From Trema orientale (Eukaryota > Streptophyta > Magnoliopsida > Rosales > Cannabaceae): a stretch of 64,000 nucleotides of DNA. How positions within the stretch are numbered: the first letter of the stretch is position 1; each line of letters opens with the position of its first letter. A program made the position numbers and the translations under genes. Of this stretch, positions 34,648 to 46,641 are shown piece by piece. The stretch spans positions 62,001-126,000 of the forward strand of contig JXTC01000147.1 of NCBI GenBank assembly GCA_002914845.1, written 5' to 3'. The notes below the pieces were generated by a model, which did not search any database, was not told the origin of the DNA, and saw only the letters and a program-made list of their open reading frames with translations.

Positions 34648-36025
34648 AAAATGATAGAGAAGCACTAGTTGATGTATCCGATGATAGTCAAGATGATCCA
34701 TTGACATATAAGCATGCGATGGAGGATTCTGACAAAGAGAAATGGCAAGAGGCTATGAAACTCGAAATGGAGTCTATATACTTAAATTCGGTCTAGGAAG
34801 TTATAGATCTCCACGAGGACGTAAGACTCATAGGGTGCAAATAGATCTACAAGAGAAAGAGGGGAGCTGATAGTAAAGTAGAAACTTACAATGCAAGACT
34901 AGTGGCAAAGGGTTACACCCAAAACGAGAGAGTTGATTATGAGCAAGGATGTCAAGACAGCTTTTCTAAATGGCTATCTTGAAGAAATCATATACATGCA
35001 ACAACCAGAGGATTTCATAGTTAAGGGCCAAGAGCAAAAGGTGTGTAAGCTGCAAAGGTCCATATATGGGCTTAAGCAAGCTTCAAGATCTTGGAACTTA
35101 AGGTTCAATGAAGCGATTAAATCCTATGCTTTTAATCGAAACATGGATGAACCTTGTGTTTACAAGTACATCAAAGGGAATATGGTGGTCTTCTTAGTTT
35201 TTTGTGTTGATGATATTCTACTTATTAAGAATAATGTAGAATTATTATCTGATGTAAATAAATGACTAGCTAACCAATTCTAAATGAAAGATTTGTAAAA
35301 GGCAAGCTAAGTACTTAGGATCCAAGTAATTAGAGATCGCAAGAATAAGTTGTTAGCCATATTTCATGCATCCTATATAGATAAAATTCTTATGAGATTT
35401 GGGATACAAAACTCCAAGAAAGACAATATGTCTTCTCGTGATGGAGTTTTTCTTTCCAAAAGGCAGTTTACTCAAACATCGCAAGAAGATGAAGATATGA
35501 GACGGGTGTCATATGTATCTGCAGTTGGCAGTCTTATGTATGTTATACTGTATACGAGACCTAATGTCTGTTATGCGGTAGGCATAGTTAGTAGGTATCA
35601 ATCCAACCTAATATTAAGTCATTGGGTCTTGGTTAAACACATTCTCAAATATCTCAGAAAAACAAGAGATTATATACTAGTGTATTCTGGTAGGGATTTG
35701 ATTCCTATTAGATACATTAATGCTGACTCCCAGTCAGATAAACACAATAGAAAATCAACATCTGGCTCTGTATTTGTTATGGGAGAAGGTGTTATAGTTT
35801 GGAGAAGCATCAAGCAATCTTGTATTGCTGATTCAACTATAAAAGTTGAATACGTGGCTGCTTCAGAAGCAACTAAAGAAGCAGTTTGGCTCAGAAATTT
35901 CCATAAAGATTTGGAAGTTGTTCTAGATATGAAAAAGTCGATCACGCTATATTACGATAATAGTACGGCCACAGCAAATAAAAAAAAAAGCAAGAAGTCA
36001 CAAAAGAGCAAAGCATATAGATAAA
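34648..36025 (+). pseudogene. Copia A reverse transcriptase and RNase H
   Basis: KWQEAMKLEMESIY, GCKWIYKRKRGADSKVETYN and ARLVAKGYTQ open the reverse transcriptase; then comes a short deletion before DVKTAFLNGYLEEIIYMQQP, LQRSIYGLKQASRSWNLRF and the active site FCVDDILLI (family consensus YVDD). The RNase H part includes VGSLMYVILYTRPNVCYAVG, DSQSDKHNRKSTSGSVF and EYVAASEATKEAVWL, ending TLYYDNSTA near 35970. Several stops are present. Confidence 0.88.
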
Positions 36026-36179
36026 AAATATCACTTGATAATAGATATTGTGAAGAGAGGTGATGTATCAATAATGAAAATAGCTTCTCAAGAAAACATT
36101 GCTGACCCGTTTACCCCTCAAAAGGTTTTCTAACAACATGTGAAGGATTGGGATTGAAATACATACCCCGTTTGCTTTA

Positions 36180-36194
36180 GGGAAAGTGGGAAAT
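36180..36194 (+). promoter_or_regulatory. Polypurine tract of copia A
   Basis: GGGAAAGTGGGAAAT lies immediately before the 3' LTR and would prime second-strand synthesis. Confidence 0.7.
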
Positions 36195-37885
36195 TGTTGG
36201 GGATTATGCCCCAACGTTTATTTATTTTACTGAATTACATATTTAAGAGTACAATTTTATTAAGAATTTTTGCCTGTATGACTATTATTATTGATATAAT
36301 TATTCATTATCATAAATATTCCAAGATAATTTATGTAACTATTGTTCAGTGTATAAAGTATATATACGTGAAGATTGAATATATGTATAATAATCTAAAA
36401 TAGTCCATAATGATTAATTATCGTTTGGAACTATAATTAAATTAATATTATTAGTACGGTCCATCAACATTAAGAATGGAGTAATCTTATCTGGATTATT
36501 TAATGTAGAGATATTAAAGAATGGAGATATTTTATATAATACGATTATACAGGACCGGACTAGATAAATTTTTGAAATGTCTAATAAATTCCGTGACATA
36601 AATAAAGAGTTCAAAAATTCATCATAAGATGATCATATATAGAATAGTCTTAATTCTGAGTTACTAATAGACTCATATTTGTGATATTTTATTTTTTTTT
36701 TTAATTTGCAGAGTAAAAATTTGCTTATGTCAAACCCAACCCTTGTATTTTAGAGACACAATGAAATAAATGGCTTGGAATATATTAATACATAGATATA
36801 AAATTCATTCTTTTCTTTTTGAAAGTCAGAAAAATAATTCTCTTGAATAATTGATTCAGGACTTGAACAATAGAGTGCTCAAATTTGTAAGATAGTTACA
36901 AATTAATTATTCATTAGAGAATCAAATGGAATTCAAGGACTAAGATGTAATTAGAGAGGTAATAGAATTACCTAGTTCTAGTTATGAACTATTTATGGAG
37001 GATTAATCTATATGCAATGACTAAATCAATGGACAATTTAATGCTTTTATTAGTATAATTCAAGAGTGCAATTTTAAGTTTATAATGGAATAACATTGAA
37101 ATTAATAATTTTGATTTATAATTATTATAAATTAATATAGCACTATAGTAAAAATTGTGACATAATGTAGTAGTCTAATTATGTTATAATTTATATCTAG
37201 TACTTAAATTGCCCAAAAACTAATAATTAATTAATTATGAATTAATTAATTTTTTTGTTATTTAATTAACTAAATATCAACTATCATTTTTATATATGTA
37301 GTGGAAATTAGGTCTACCCACTAATCCTACCACTATATAATTTACTATTTAATTAATTTTAATGGGGTAATTTAATATATGTAGTGTGTAAAACAAAATT
37401 AGGTTCGCCCACTACTACTTTTTCTACTCTACTTGCCATAGAGAGAAAATACACCATATATCATAGAGAAAAGAGATAAACAAGTTCTCATAATTTTTCT
37501 ACTCTTTAGTGGCATAATAGAGAAATAAGTTTCTCTCTTGTTCTAACTCTCTAATTGTTCTATAGAGAAAAGATAGAGAAAAAGAATGCTATTTCAATTG
37601 TTAATCTAAGAAGTGCCCACATACTACATACTTAATAGAGTGATTAGACTAGAAGATCTTTGGTGTTATCAAAATGAAAGCTTAAGCAACTAAGTTTTCA
37701 AGGGTAACTAATATTCTTCCATTCTCTTTATTTGTCAAAAATCAAGGGTAACTATATTCTTTCATTCTTTTTATTGTCAAAAATCAATATATAACCATGA
37801 TTATCCCAGAAAGATTTAAGAAATTTTTTAAATCTCGGTGTTCCAACGCTTCTGCACATGTAAAAATTATTTTCCAAAACCAGCA
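36195..37885 (+). repeat. 3' LTR of copia A
   Basis: 1691 bp, starting TGTTGGGGATTATGCCCCAACG (tip palindrome intact) and ending TTTTCCAAAACCAGCA. It has neither the 237-bp duplication nor the 3.3-kb insertion found in the 5' LTR. Confidence 0.85.
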
Positions 37886-38240
37886 GCTTCTTCCTGGTTG
37901 ATGGGGTATAGTAGACTGGAATCAAAAAATACAAAAATATATAGAAGAAATGTTGCAATTTGTAATCATAAGTGGTAGCCTCCTCCTGTTGGTGATATGA
38001 AACTAAATGTTGATGCTTCGGTTACTGCAGGTTCGAATCACATTGGCATTGGAATTGTCATCCGAGATGAGCTGGGCATGGTTGTTGCAGCGATTACCAG
38101 GAAAATTGCAGGGTCTTTTGGAGTATCTGTTGCTGAATGTTATACTATCAGAGAAGGATTACAATTTTGTGTTGACTCGAATGTCTCAGTTAAATGGGTT
38201 AAAACGGATTCGAGTTTAGCTGTTGGTGCTATCCAATCTC
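37886..38240 (+). pseudogene. LINE-type RNase H domain, piece 2 of 3
   Basis: After a linker with W…PPPVGDMKLNVDAS the RNase H fold is clear: LNVDAS (first catalytic Asp), GIGIVIRDELGMVVAA, AECYTIREGL (Glu), and VKWVKTDSSLAVGAI (second Asp). This is the RVT_3-type RNase H found at the end of plant LINEs and of many 'putative ribonuclease H' genes. A TAG stands just before PPPVG. It is cut at 38240 by copia B; the reading frame resumes in phase at 46425. The left boundary is the 3' LTR of copia A. Confidence 0.85.
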
Positions 38241-38776
38241 TATTGAAATATTTTATATGGACTAGTATAATCACTAGTAACTCACTATATCTTTATTACA
38301 GTACGTTAAGGATAACTATATATACATGTATAATTAATTTTGCATAGTATTGCTAATTAGGCCATAATTGGATGGACCACACATTTTAATGTGAATGAGG
38401 CCCATGATTTCACACTCTTTTAGACACCTTGTCCAGCCTATTGGGCCAAGGATGTGATCTGCCACAATCACATGTGACAAGGCCCATTTTTTTGGCCCAT
38501 TGTCCATGACATAAAAAACTAGACGTTGACCAGTTTTGTGATGTAGTTCATTGTGTGGGTTGTATTGGCAGAGCACCATGAGAGCAAAGGGTGTTGAACA
38601 CCATAGCCCCTCTTCTTTTTCTTCACCATTTTCGTAGCTAGCAGAGCACTGGAGAGAGGACGGTGGCCGGCGGAAACCATCACCCATAGTAAGAGGTAAA
38701 CTCCATTGAAATGTCTGTTAATATGCTTTAAGCTTAAATGGAACGTTGTTAGTGGTTTTCTAGTTTTAATTTAATA
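38241..38776 (+). repeat. 5' LTR of copia B
   Basis: Starts TATTGAAATATTTTATATGG (TG tip decayed to TA), ends TTTTAATTTAATA. The 3' half, near 38580-38690, is GC-richer, with GGCCGGCGGAAACCATCACC. Confidence 0.85.
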
Positions 38777-38791
38777 ATTGGTATCAAGAGC
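38777..38791 (+). promoter_or_regulatory. Primer binding site of copia B
   Basis: ATTGGTATCAAGAGC matches the initiator-Met tRNA primer site common in copia elements. Confidence 0.75.
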
Positions 38792-39226
38792 TAGACCATT
38801 TAACTTAAAGCTATTCTGTTGGTTGTTTTTTAATTTTTTCAGAATTTTTCGTTCTTTTTCGTGTATCTATACCGATTTTATTCTAAGAATTATTTTGGGT
38901 ACAAACAATCGTCATTTTAATTATTGATAACAAATATGTATTGTGGGTATCACATTTGTGGAGTTTATATTTGTTTTGGCTGGATTTAAAGAGTTTTTTG
39001 AAGTTTTGAAACCTTGAATGTGGCCGGATTTTTATTGATTTTTTTACAACTTTTTGGAGCAATTTTTCGCCAAATAAATGTTACAAAACGATTGGAAATG
39101 AAATTCGAAAAAAAATCCAACAAAAATCGTCGACAACGGTGCACTGAAGGCCAAGATATGACTGGATTGGGTCGAACAGGTCTGAACCGGGTCAAACAGA
39201 CCCGGCTGGAGGTTAGGGACGACACA

Positions 39227-39476
39227 AACGACGTGTCGTTTTGCCTCTGTCAGGCAAAAAATGACATGTCGTTTGCTTAGGAGAAGCCGTCGTTTTTCTC
39301 AGTGAAAAATAACATGTCGTTTAGGGTTAGTGTCGTTTGTCGTTTCAAAAAACGACATGTTATTTTTGGCTCCTGCGAAAACGACATGTCGTTTTTCTCT
39401 CACAGTTTTAATTTTTGTTGTTTCGGCAAACGACATGTCGTTTTTTTTCTCTGGCTAAAAACGACATGTCGTTTTT
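39227..39476. repeat. Cluster of AACGACATGTCGTT palindromes in the copia B leader
   Basis: At least seven perfect or near-perfect copies of the 14-bp palindrome or its halves: 39227-39240, 39261-39273, 39309-39321, 39351-39363, 39379-39393, 39428-39442 and 39459-39473, plus half-sites GTCGTTT at 39288 and 39333. Spacers are A- or T-rich, and several copies extend as AAAAACGACATGTCGTTTTT. Confidence 0.85.
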
Positions 39477-41659
39477 CTACCCAATTTTCAAAAAAAAAAA
39501 ATGGTTTCCTAGTGGTGTGTGGCGTCGCGTGCAACATCGTTTTCGTCTGAAGTTTTCGACATTTTGCTCAATTTTTCATTTCCTAATTATTTGTGTGATT
39601 ATTTATTCATTTCAACCTTTATAAAATGTTTTATTGCATTGTCACACATATGTTAATTATGTTTTAAAATAATAAATCTCAAATTTTTTGAGTTAAATTA
39701 ATTCTTGGGCATAATTTTATGCATATTTTTGACCTTGTACCATATTTAGTTATATATTAATATTTGTAAGTTAATATTACACATGGTTATATGCATATTT
39801 TGATATTTTTATGCCACTCATGATTGTATGCATATTTTCAATAATTTTATAACTTGAATTTCAGTTTGAAATTTTTCATATTATATAGCATAATTAATTT
39901 TGAGATTGTGACAATCGTGAGAGTTTATGTACTCACCTATCGTAAGTCTAAATTTGTCAAATTATCGAACATGATTGCATCAATTATATTCTCACTTTTG
40001 GCCATTTTATAGTGTATTTTTTATTCCATATTTTGTTGTCATATGCCGTATTTTATTATTGAAAAATTCGTTATAAATGACAAATAAATTTTGGCATATT
40101 ATATGGATAATTTATGAATTATTGCTTATTTTTGTGCATTTTCGTGATTATTATTACTTGATAATATAAATGCATGATTGGCCCTATTTGAATTTTGTGA
40201 GATTTTGATCGATTCTAAATGTTTTCATACTTGAGTTGAGCATGTCAGATTATTGATGGAAAAATTGTGATTATCGTTGTTTATTCTCCCTTGATTGATC
40301 ACAATTAATACTAAAGTCTATACGCACAATTAAGTTATCTTGTCGATAATTTCATTATTTTGGTATGATGCTTAGATTGGTGAAGGAAGTGCATTGAATA
40401 TCATGAACTGCATAATCCTTGTTGTCCTGTCGATAGTGGATTAATGCATTTAGTTATGGTATTTGGTGCATTGTCCTTACCTGCGTATGAGTCCTTGTCT
40501 GTTTAAGGGACTCTAGAACACGATGATCGCGTAATTGATTGGATCATTAGGAAAGATGAGAGGAAGAGCAAATAGCATGATTTTGGTTTTACATGCATAT
40601 TAGTGATATTGCTCTTGGTATTTCCTCTGGCTGTAAGCAAACCTTGTATCTCTGCCATTTTGACGCTGAATGGGACTATTATGTTTGATGACATAGATCT
40701 CGCACCGAGTGTGGTAAAGTAAATGGACTAGGCCTTATGAGTTTGTTCAACTCCTAAATCCATTATTTATAGTTGATTGATGCCATAAAACTCCATGATG
40801 AGTGGGAATATTTAAAGAGGTGTTCTTTAATGTTAATGAGGTATTTATGGAATAATTGGTTTGTGAAAATTTTTTGAGGATAAGATCGCTAAGGTTTTTC
40901 TTGGGGTCATTGGTGAGAAATTTGGGCGATTTTTCTTGCAATGATGAGTATAGACTTTTAAGTATTTTAAATTCCACTTTTTTGTGATAGTATTAGTAGA
41001 TATTAAAGATCACATTGATAAGGTGTTTTCTGGTTACTATAGCTCATAAGAATTGGTATGGATTATTGAGAGAATTCTTTCATCTCTAGTATGTTTCGAT
41101 TACATCAAGTCATGACGCTCAAAAAGAGCAATTGAGTAGCGATAAAACTTGATTGTTATGAGAAGTAATCGACTTAGATAAGTTGACAACAATGCTTGTT
41201 CGGGAAGAGGATGATATAAAGGATATGATGTCATTGATAGAGATTAAGTTCCAACTGGTCTTGGAATAACATGTGTACTTAATGGTAAATATCATCTTAA
41301 AGTTGACACTTTAGAGATAGTCAGATTATGATTAGGCTTCGGGTATTCTTTTGGAGTTACATGTACTTGTCTACTTTTCCCTTGTCTTGGAATAGCTTGT
41401 TTTTATTTTGGGTGATTGGGATATACTTTTCTTTCGGAATTGAAAAGTTAATTACACCATTAATGATCTTAAATATCTGAGAGACGAAAATCCTACATAT
41501 TGTGGTATAAGAATTGGATTATGATTCTAGTTTTTCAAATAGGAAGATCAGTGGTAAAATTCATGTGGTGTATTATAAGTTTCTTATCCAAGATTTTTGT
41601 GCACATATTTGTTGCTTCAATGATTAGTAAACTATCATGGTAATAAGAGTAAGACTGAC

Positions 41660-42000
41660 ACTTATGCAATTTCTCTAGAATTAATCCATACCGAGTTTTT
41701 TGGACTATTGACTCCTCAGGTTATAAGAGGTTATAGATGACTATGGGTCTTCATAGATAACTGCTCCTATCATGGTCATATTGAGCTTGTTACTCTAAAA
41801 GTCTTGACTCATGGAAAATGGATTAAAGCGACCAAGTCTGACTGTGGTGGTTATTATGAGAAATACAATAAGACGGAATGTAATCATAAATCTTTTGCAA
41901 GATATTTCCAAGAATGTGATATTGATCAGTATTAAAATAATAATTGGATCTCCTGGATATTATAGTGTTGCAAAAGAGTATAAATCACACGTTTCTTGAT
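41660..42000 (+). pseudogene. Copia B integrase remnant
   Basis: Translation in frame gives ELIHTEFFGLLTP, then TKSDCGGYYEKYN and KSFARYFQECDI, recognisable against the copia integrase pattern (RSDRGGEYYGKY…FAKYLQECGI). Stops and shifts are frequent. Confidence 0.65.
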
Positions 42001-42409
42001 AATGTATAATATCTTTTGAGGATTGATTTATGATGATTTATATGTGATTAAAGGATTATGGATTTGATTATCTGTTTTATACCACTATAATGTTTGAGTC
42101 AAATGAAGTTGTCGATTTTATTGATGTTTCCTGTACAAGTCAGGGGCAATGGGAGATTTTATCTGATGAGGAATATTCTATGTTATTATCTCCTTTTTCT
42201 GTTGCTTCCACTGCAATTTTGTTGGCCCTACAATTAACCAGAAATATATAGTCACTTGTGTTATATCTATTAATCTGGTGATACTTAATGACTCTATATG
42301 TGAATGAAGAAATATGTAACTTTTGAGGAGATCATGGTGATTTGATATACTTGCAATGTTTAGAGACTTTATAGTTTATTGGTAGGAACACGAGTTTGAC
42401 ATTGATTAT

Positions 42410-43944
42410 TGATGAGTGTGTATTTTACTCACAAATCAAGTATTCTCCAAATTCAAATAATTGTAAATTCTCAAGCATTTGTGTTGTTTTAATGTTGTTT
42501 TGTGTTTTTATTGTAGAAAATAAGAAATTGAGGCTTAATGTATATTTGACACCAAAAAGAAAAAGTTTATGAAGCCATTAATAGCCGAAACGAGGATCGA
42601 AACATCAAAGAGAGCTAAAAAGCTCAATTAGACCAGCAGTTAGGCGCCGCAGTGTTCAAAAAGAGCACCGTGGTGCCTCAGAACCAGAACGCTGGCACCG
42701 CGGTACCCAGAAAGTGGCACCGCGGTGCCACTGCGATTTTAGCACGCGTAGAAGCCGCATTTTCCCCATTTTGCAGCCACATGTCTACACGTTTTTGGCC
42801 AACTTTAAGGGCCATTTTTGGCCCTTGATCTAACACTAATAGATGGTTAAATTTCTTCTTTTCTTAGGTCATCTTAGTGCCCTTTAAATAGAGACTTTAG
42901 CCTCTATTTCAAAGGGTGGAGAGTTAGAAAAGGAGGCACACTCTTGAGAGCTAAAAATCCTAGAGAGAGAGAGCTTTGGAGCTGAAATTTGGAGAGGATG
43001 CTTGAGAGGGATGCTTGAAGAATTGAAGGCTTGAAGTTCTACCTCCATAAAAGAGTTTTCTCTTCCTCTTTCTCACCCTAATCTCATTTGAATTTTGTAT
43101 TGGGCATATTGTATAATTTGTTTGGAATATTAAATTCTTTATGAGATTAGCCATAGATTTTACTATGCTTGGATTGATTCTCTATCTTAGGATTTGATGT
43201 ACCCTTTTTATACTTTATTTTGCTTATTTTGTTAATTGTTGGCTTATTTTCTATTGTCAATTCATTTATGTTTCTCCTTGCTTATTGCCTCTAATTGATA
43301 TGGCCAATGAATTAGTTGAACTTAGATTGTAATTTTGATACTTGAGAGAGTTTGATTTCATAAACCAGAATTGAGAAACATAGTTTAGGTTGTTATGAGA
43401 CTGAGAGGAGATCAACACCTAGATAATCAAATTAGGAAGTTCTTAAGGGCTAGATTTAATGAGTGTTTAGGGAACCGGGTTAGATAGGGATATCAACTTA
43501 GGTACTTAGGCATATTGTCTCATTCGGCACTCGAGAGAGAGAATGAGGTTAGATTAGGTCTCTTAATTAGTGAATTTAGTGAAAATAGTCTAATAATTGC
43601 TTAATTTGACAAATTTGGGAATAATTAGGGGAAATCATGTCCTTAGTACATTAGTACATAGTAATTTCCATATTTTTATTTACATAATTCTTTTATCTTT
43701 ATTTTTATTTATTTTATTTTAAATTCATTTAATTTTGATGCATAGATAAAAGTAGGTTATGATAATTTTGGTACTTAACAACTAATCTAAAGTCCAATCT
43801 CTGTGGATCGACCCTTCTTGCCACTATACTAGTTAATTCTTAGTTTTACTAGACTTGCTAGGTTAGTTAATAGGAGGTAATTATAAATATTAATTTAGTA
43901 TTGGACGTTTATTTCCAACGACATAAACGTGTTATCCATTACCA
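42410..43944 (+). mobile_element. Solo LTR (gypsy type) nested in copia B
   Basis: ATTAT flanks both sides (42405-42409, 43945-43949); starts TGATGAGTGTGTATTTTACTC and ends GTTATCCATTACCA. It contains CTCTGTGGATCGACCC with TTGCCACTATAC near 43800-43830, a phrase common near the end of Athila/Tat-type LTRs, and GC-rich palindromes at 42640-42735. No internal region, so a solo LTR of 1535 bp. A related LTR lies at the right edge of the window on the minus strand. Confidence 0.75.
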
Positions 43945-44589
43945 ATTATACCTCTAATGTGATAATCTACCAGTAAGCTATTAGCAGTCTTCTGTTCTTA
44001 TTATGGCTGATACCATGAATAGTGAGATGAATTCTAAGTCTTTTGGAAATGTGGGGCTTGGTTGAATTAGACAGTGATTTTTTAACTCACTGAATGGGTA
44101 TAAATGTCTAAGACCAAGCACAATTATGAGGTTTAAGTGGGAAATATAAGCAAGACTTTTAGGTAAATATTTTTGTAAATGAGAAGAATTGGTTATAGAG
44201 ATATCTTCTCATTAGTTCCCACTAAAGATACCTTATTGGTGTTGTGGCAGTTATTACGGTGTTGACTTGGAACTTTATTAAGTGGATGTGAGAACTATTT
44301 TTTGAATGAAATTTGAGGTTTTGAATGGCTAAACTAATTAGTTCTGAGATTATTAGTAATGAACACCTAATTTATTAGATCCATATTTTTGTTATGGATT
44401 GAAACTGGCATCAATATAGTGGTATTGCAAATTTGATGAGATTGTCAACATTAGTGTGTTTTGGAGAATGTTGTTGATCAATGTGTACATGTAAAGATCA
44501 GTGGGAGCAACCACATATTCATGATGTTATATGTTATAGATATTATGCTCGCATTTAAAGATTCTGACCCGATATGTGAGACAAATAAT

Positions 44590-45260
44590 TATTGATTAAC
44601 CATATAGATATAAAGAATCTCGAAAAAGCCTCGTATGTTCTAAGTATACAGGTTCTTCATATGGTTCTAATAGTATTTTGGTTTGTCTCAAAGAATCTAT
44701 ATTGATCAAGCTCTTTACAGAGATCCAGTCCTGGATATTATTATTCTTACTAGAAAGCACTAATTCTGAAATATGACAATTATGAAAGACTGAAAGTCCA
44801 TTAGTTGTTTTGAGAGAGATCATATAAGATTAGTCCCATGCGTCTAGCAGCCTGGTGTATATATATATATATGTATACTCGAGTACGAACATGCCATAAC
44901 GTTGTATTTATTTTTGGGCATACTGGTTAGGTACTTGAGTGATCCTTTTGGGTACCCAGGATCTTATCTTGTGATTGTTTGCAGACTAACATTCGTGATA
45001 TAGTTAGATTTTGTAACGCTGAGATTGTAGGCTGCATGGATGATAAAAATCCATCTATATATATATATTATGATGATGGTATGAGGAGCTGTTGTGTGAT
45101 TTTATGCTAATTAGACACTTACAGCTGAGCTGTTTTGGGATTTAGTGTCGATTGAACATTTATAATTACCTCGCCCATCGAGGTAGAATTTTTGTAGTGT
45201 GTTATGAGGCTACTAGTTATGAAATTTAACTGTGGAACCTTGTTTTAGTATTCAGAGTAG
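44590..45260 (+). pseudogene. Copia B reverse transcriptase end and RNase H remnants
   Basis: IDIKNLEKASYVLSIQVL…FWFVSKNLY at 44600-44705 matches the copia DMKNLGEASYVLGI…GLSQKxY block. At about 45010-45050 the translation CNAEIVGCMDDKNPS corresponds to the RNase H motif DADFAGCxDDKKST, and FVVCYEATSYE at about 45195-45225 to EFVACYEATS. Multiple frameshifts. Confidence 0.7.
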
Positions 45261-45902
45261 TTCACTCTGTTATGAGGTTGCTGAAACTTTATGGTTATGA
45301 TCCCACAGCTCTATCTTTCTCTTGGAACTTGAGGAGCATTGTTAGCTCCAATTTTACTGATATACAGTTCCTATTTGTTAAAGAGAAAGTTGTAGCACCC
45401 TCATTTCTATTGAGAACACGCATACATATAACATGTTGGCGAATTCACTAGTGAAAAGTTGACCTTTGTGTGTTTTGAGAATACACATCCCGTACTGTTA
45501 TTAGCCTTAGTTGTATTGAACTAGTGGGAGTTTATCGCCATCCATGTATGATGAACATGTTATTGATTAATGTGGATTGCTTATATTTTATGTAATACAT
45601 GCATATTTTGGATCCTAGTCACCTTTTATGATGTGTGCATACATGTTTATTTGATGAGTGACACGTTGATTAGAGACATCCAAATTTAGTCTCAGTACGT
45701 GTAATGTTAGTGGATCCATGTATGAAAGTTGTCGCCATGTTTTGTGAATCTCTGGCGCCTAATTGTGTATGATACATGTATCCTATTGATTCAGTACTAT
45801 GCATGATTAGTTTTTCGCTATTCATTTTAGTAAGAGATTCTTGTATTTTGACATTATGCTTGAGTGAGTATTTTGTATGATTATACTGTCTAAGTGGGAG
45901 AA

Positions 45903-46424
45903 TGTTGAAATATTTTATATGGACTAGTATAATCACTAGTAACTCACTATATCTTTATTACATCATGTTAAGGACAACTATATTTGTATGTATAATTAAC
46001 TTTGCATAGTATTGTTAATTGGGCCATAATGGAATGAACCACACATTTTAATATGAATGAGGCCTATGGTTTCACACTTTTTTGGACACCTTGGCCAGCC
46101 CATTAAGCCAAGGATATGATATGCCACAACCACATGTGATAAGGCCCATTTTTTTGGCCCATTGTCCATCACATAAAAAACTGGTCAGATGTGGTTCATT
46201 GTGTGGGTTGTCTCGGCAGAGCACCATGAGAGCAAAGGGTGTTGAACACCATAGCCCCTTTTCTTTTTCTTCACCATTTTCGCAGCTGGCAGAGCACCGG
46301 AGAGAGGACGGTGGCCGGCGGAAACCATCACCCACAATAAGAGATAAACTCCATTGAAATGTCTGTTAATATACTTTAAGCTTAAATGGATTGTTGTTAG
46401 TGGTTTTCTGATTTTAATTCAACA
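45903..46424 (+). repeat. 3' LTR of copia B
   Basis: 522 bp, TGTTGAAATATTTTATATGG to GATTTTAATTCAACA, close to the 5' copy with small indels. Preceded by TAAGTGGGAGAA, a likely polypurine tract. Confidence 0.85.
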
Positions 46425-46641
46425 GTCTCCTCAACCTCTGGCAGCCGAAACTCCTCTTGTTTTAGATGTTATTCATCTAGCCTCTTTGTTCGGCAATGTT
46501 AGTCACCGCCTTGTTCCTCAACATGGAAATTGTGTAGCTCATAGCCTACTAGTACTAGTTTCCATTCGAATTCCGATGTTCGAGTGTATTCCAGAATGCA
46601 TCTCTTGTCCTGTTTATGAGAATTTATCCTCTTTCTTTTAG
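46425..46641 (+). pseudogene. LINE-type RNase H C-terminus, piece 3 of 3
   Basis: In phase with piece 2: ETPLVLDVIHLASLFGNVSH, VPQHGNCVAHSL (the conserved RxGNxVAH block with the last catalytic-site residue) and ECIPECISCPVYENLSSFF, ending at a stop at 46639-46641. The C-terminal pattern (I-P-E-x-I…V) is that of plant RNase H-like proteins. The reading frame is open here, suggesting that the host sequence was fairly intact when copia B inserted. Confidence 0.8.

Larger units (their letters stand above)
12556..37885 (+). mobile_element. Ty1/copia retrotransposon A, decayed, with several nested elements
   Basis: 5' LTR 12556-17874, primer site 17876-17888, gag from 22036, protease and integrase to 23669, then (after the Athila insertion) integrase to RNase H 33047-36025, polypurine stretch GGGAAAGTGGGAAAT, 3' LTR 36195-37885. 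Flanking ATTTC (12551-12555) and GCTTC (37886-37890) look like a target duplication that has lost two sites by C-to-T/G-to-A change. The LTR tip is TGTTGGGGATTATGCCCCAACG. Subtracting the nested elements leaves roughly 9 kb. All coding parts carry stops and frameshifts. Confidence 0.85.
38241..46424 (+). mobile_element. Ty1/copia retrotransposon B, heavily decayed
   Basis: LTRs of about 0.5 kb at 38241-38776 and 45903-46424; primer site ATTGGTATCAAGAGC at 38777. ATCTC (38236-38240) and GTCTC (46425-46429) form a 5-bp duplication with one change, and the interrupted RNase H frame continues correctly across it. Internal copia remnants are listed separately. A solo LTR is nested at 42410-43944. 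Confidence 0.85.

Noticed and set aside
37997..38347. A free-standing RNase H gene ending at 38347
   Set aside because: The frame past 38240 is copia B LTR sequence; the true continuation is at 46425.
39227..39476. CRISPR-like repeat array
   Set aside because: Eukaryotic transposon context; units are short palindromes with irregular spacing and low-complexity spacers.
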